Origin: an uncultured Treponema sp.
GTDB taxonomy: Bacteria > Spirochaetota > Spirochaetia > Treponematales > Treponemataceae
Direction: 5' to 3'
Assembly: GCA_905372235.1 (NCBI GenBank)
Contig: CAJPOF010000019.1
Location: 1-33,494, forward strand
Length of the DNA: 33,494 nucleotides
Shown: in pieces, positions 33,201 to 33,494 of the stretch
How positions within the stretch are numbered: position 1 is the first letter of the stretch
Layout of the letters: every line of letters begins with the position of its first letter
Made by a program: the position numbers and the translations under genes
Notes under the pieces: generated by a model
What the model was told of the DNA's origin: nothing
Seen by the model: only the letters and a program-made list of their open reading frames with translations
Database searches by the model: none

Positions 33201-33320
33201 GAAATATCGAGTCTTGGCGATTTTCAGTTTGCCGGCTTGACCTGCCATAAGTCCTGAATAGGCGAACGCACTTTGCCCAATCAGAAAGAACACTAAAATT
33301 TTAAAAATCTTTTTCATCAT
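30276..33320 (-). CDS. Exported gluzincin-type metallopeptidase with propeller-like middle and probable C-terminal barrel
   Basis: 1014 residues from ATG 33320 (GAGG 5-6 nt upstream; a codon at 33347 would add nine residues and spoil the signal). Signal peptide ends IGQSAFA. Zinc site FRHELTHAISY (HExxH at about 125-129), with the likely third ligand in WAEGAAVSTES, then YYFGGAFSEYLQKKYG, typical of peptidase MA-like enzymes. Next comes a stretch with PD40/propeller-like repeats (for example GMSLSPDGKFIALSSY), an acidic Lys/Glu-rich linker (about 620-650), and a C-terminal part of alternating hydrophobic residues, e.g. NPIWGFSASYNPFTESFSVS and LSAELFPSQNYFASLSASMI, ending GLALMGVALL. That pattern suggests a membrane barrel. 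The protein would then be a cell-surface protease. Its substrate is unknown. Confidence 0.75.
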   Translation of the reverse strand: MMKKIFKILVFFLIGQSAFAYSGLMAGQAGKLKIAKTRYFDIIYTPQSEATANLLFEKADGLFEELCQLYKVPNRFRTTVTIGHSQDMFNAYFTAFPYNSIVMYDTPPTDSLMVFSDSFLNTFRHELTHAISYNSKNKFWYGASRIFGDVINPALFTITMGWAEGAAVSTESNLGEGRQNSDLHKLLVKQAKIEGKFPKYSEIHGARDISPGGNLSYYFGGAFSEYLQKKYGFEKYAQFWYNAVNIQRPSYLFYFSNFKKVYGIKIAQAWEEFFDSIEIPDVNANPWEEDWCSLQKSSSMMNVGRSMYPALTASRIGYAYYDYYTSKIIFIDKKTEKAKTVAKSYNFLGMSLSPDGKFIALSSYRPHNNFTKIYLSLVNTENKAVYNLKEPGLREGTVFFSNGNYYVAAVKTISQNSSLKIYKINLNKKNKIMEVTEISEFKAPFGKQIFSTSGTMDGKIFFAYKDGLDFSICVYDFEQNLFRQFFANAPDTDEKSVFLQLNTAVNGKVSFTFTQKGTMPRLGIFNYNSDFSDTSFDFCTKDSSGGVFNSGLIDDSKKAVFVGHFFEEMKIMLADLSKMDFRSVSAIGKEFEQLSLKENLPNGDNDFPKIQENSISEKKSGENSEEKLPIESESKKYSSFKYTFTGPHGVFAPLGMTHSYGFRKNQNGTFNLTQLLNPIGVSYFSASPWTNPIWGFSASYNPFTESFSVSALAHFAGNKTVCRLGGNSEFDFSGFKQTYETLNFLYIQRIAGTTFFEIVDNGVFFYGRQSLFDLGEKIKEQGISNIFGILKNPDMTKYLYASNAIMMGLGNINKLSPDTNSQIGWNAFVTFQNNFFESFAAKNDIISNSYNLGLFFSVKIPKLLPFEMYKMTLNLPTSLSAELFPSQNYFASLSASMILFATEIQRSTNTLPLFFFNRFSVKTSYTGNFADTISTPLPNMAIQNAPIYAEKLFTGKAEYYDELAFTVSLEATPNFGGFARSNFKISFDCSLLFRPCNLPNQNKFGLALMGVALL

Positions 33321-33347
33321 TTTTACCTCTTTTAATAAATTCGGCAA

Positions 33348-33494
33348 ACGCAGACTTTGTCAAAAGTCGAGAATTGTCGAATTCCTGATTCTTGCAATGC
33401 AAAATTCAGTCAATATTCGACGTTCCGGCAATGCCGAAACCCACCCGTGTTTTTCATCCGTACATTTTCGGCGGCTGAAAATAAACATTTTATT
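33348..33494. promoter_or_regulatory. Upstream region of the surface peptidase gene
   Basis: On the minus strand a perfect TTGACA (33358-33363) is followed 17 bp later by a weak ATTTAT. Two short stem-loops with the same AAT loop occur: TTGC-AAT-GCAA (33392-33402) and CGGC-AAT-GCCG (33426-33436). No gene was seen up to the right edge. Confidence 0.35.

Noticed and set aside
1..33494. CRISPR array, tRNA, rRNA or transposase
   Set aside because: No regularly spaced repeats, no cloverleaf-like segment with a T-loop, and no transposase or integrase motif were seen on reading both strands.

Overview
The window looks like a chromosomal segment of a Treponema-type spirochaete. The reasons are the recF / DUF721 / rpmH-rnpA-yidD-yidC-jag block, a YidC with a large periplasmic domain (so a diderm cell), two Cache-type chemoreceptors, a TAXI-type TRAP transporter and an exported cyclophilin-FKBP fusion. 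The genus is inferred from gene content; no search was run. The genetic code is standard, since Trp is TGG throughout.

Positions 1-6600 (all +) are a housekeeping block: the 3' part of recF, a DUF721/DciA-like protein, a promoter, then rpmH, rnpA, yidD and yidC tightly packed with overlaps, then khpB (jag), an unrecognised exported protein and an exported two-domain prolyl isomerase. A terminator for this run lies inside the 3' coding end of the convergent argA.

Positions 6600-12960: argA (-), a membrane Zn-peptidase of the YugP type with a CxxCxxCC protein (+), a cytidylate-kinase-like protein (-) whose end overlaps the previous gene, then a TAXI lipoprotein and fused TRAP permease (+) ending in two tandem terminators.

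Positions 12960-19775: an aromatic amino-acid-type permease with an alkaline-phosphatase-superfamily protein (-), an intact chemoreceptor (+), and a second chemoreceptor (-) broken by one in-frame TGA inside its sensor domain. The two receptors face tail to tail around a shared hairpin terminator.

Positions 20042-24318: a three-gene proton-translocating transhydrogenase operon (-) with a strong bidirectional terminator, a structured extragenic element, and a Phd/VapC toxin-antitoxin pair whose promoter carries two perfect direct repeats. efp (+) diverges from it.

Positions 24928-33494: a minus-strand operon of ECF-transporter S component, trkA, trkH and a MocR-type PLP-binding regulator, then (upstream on the same strand) a large secreted metallopeptidase with a propeller-like middle and a probable outer-membrane barrel. 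The points most worth a second look are the single-stop chemoreceptor, the ECF-S/Trk/MocR operon, the peptidase-barrel protein, the toxin-antitoxin operator, two genes that look leaderless, and the extragenic elements. No tRNA, rRNA, CRISPR array or transposase was found.
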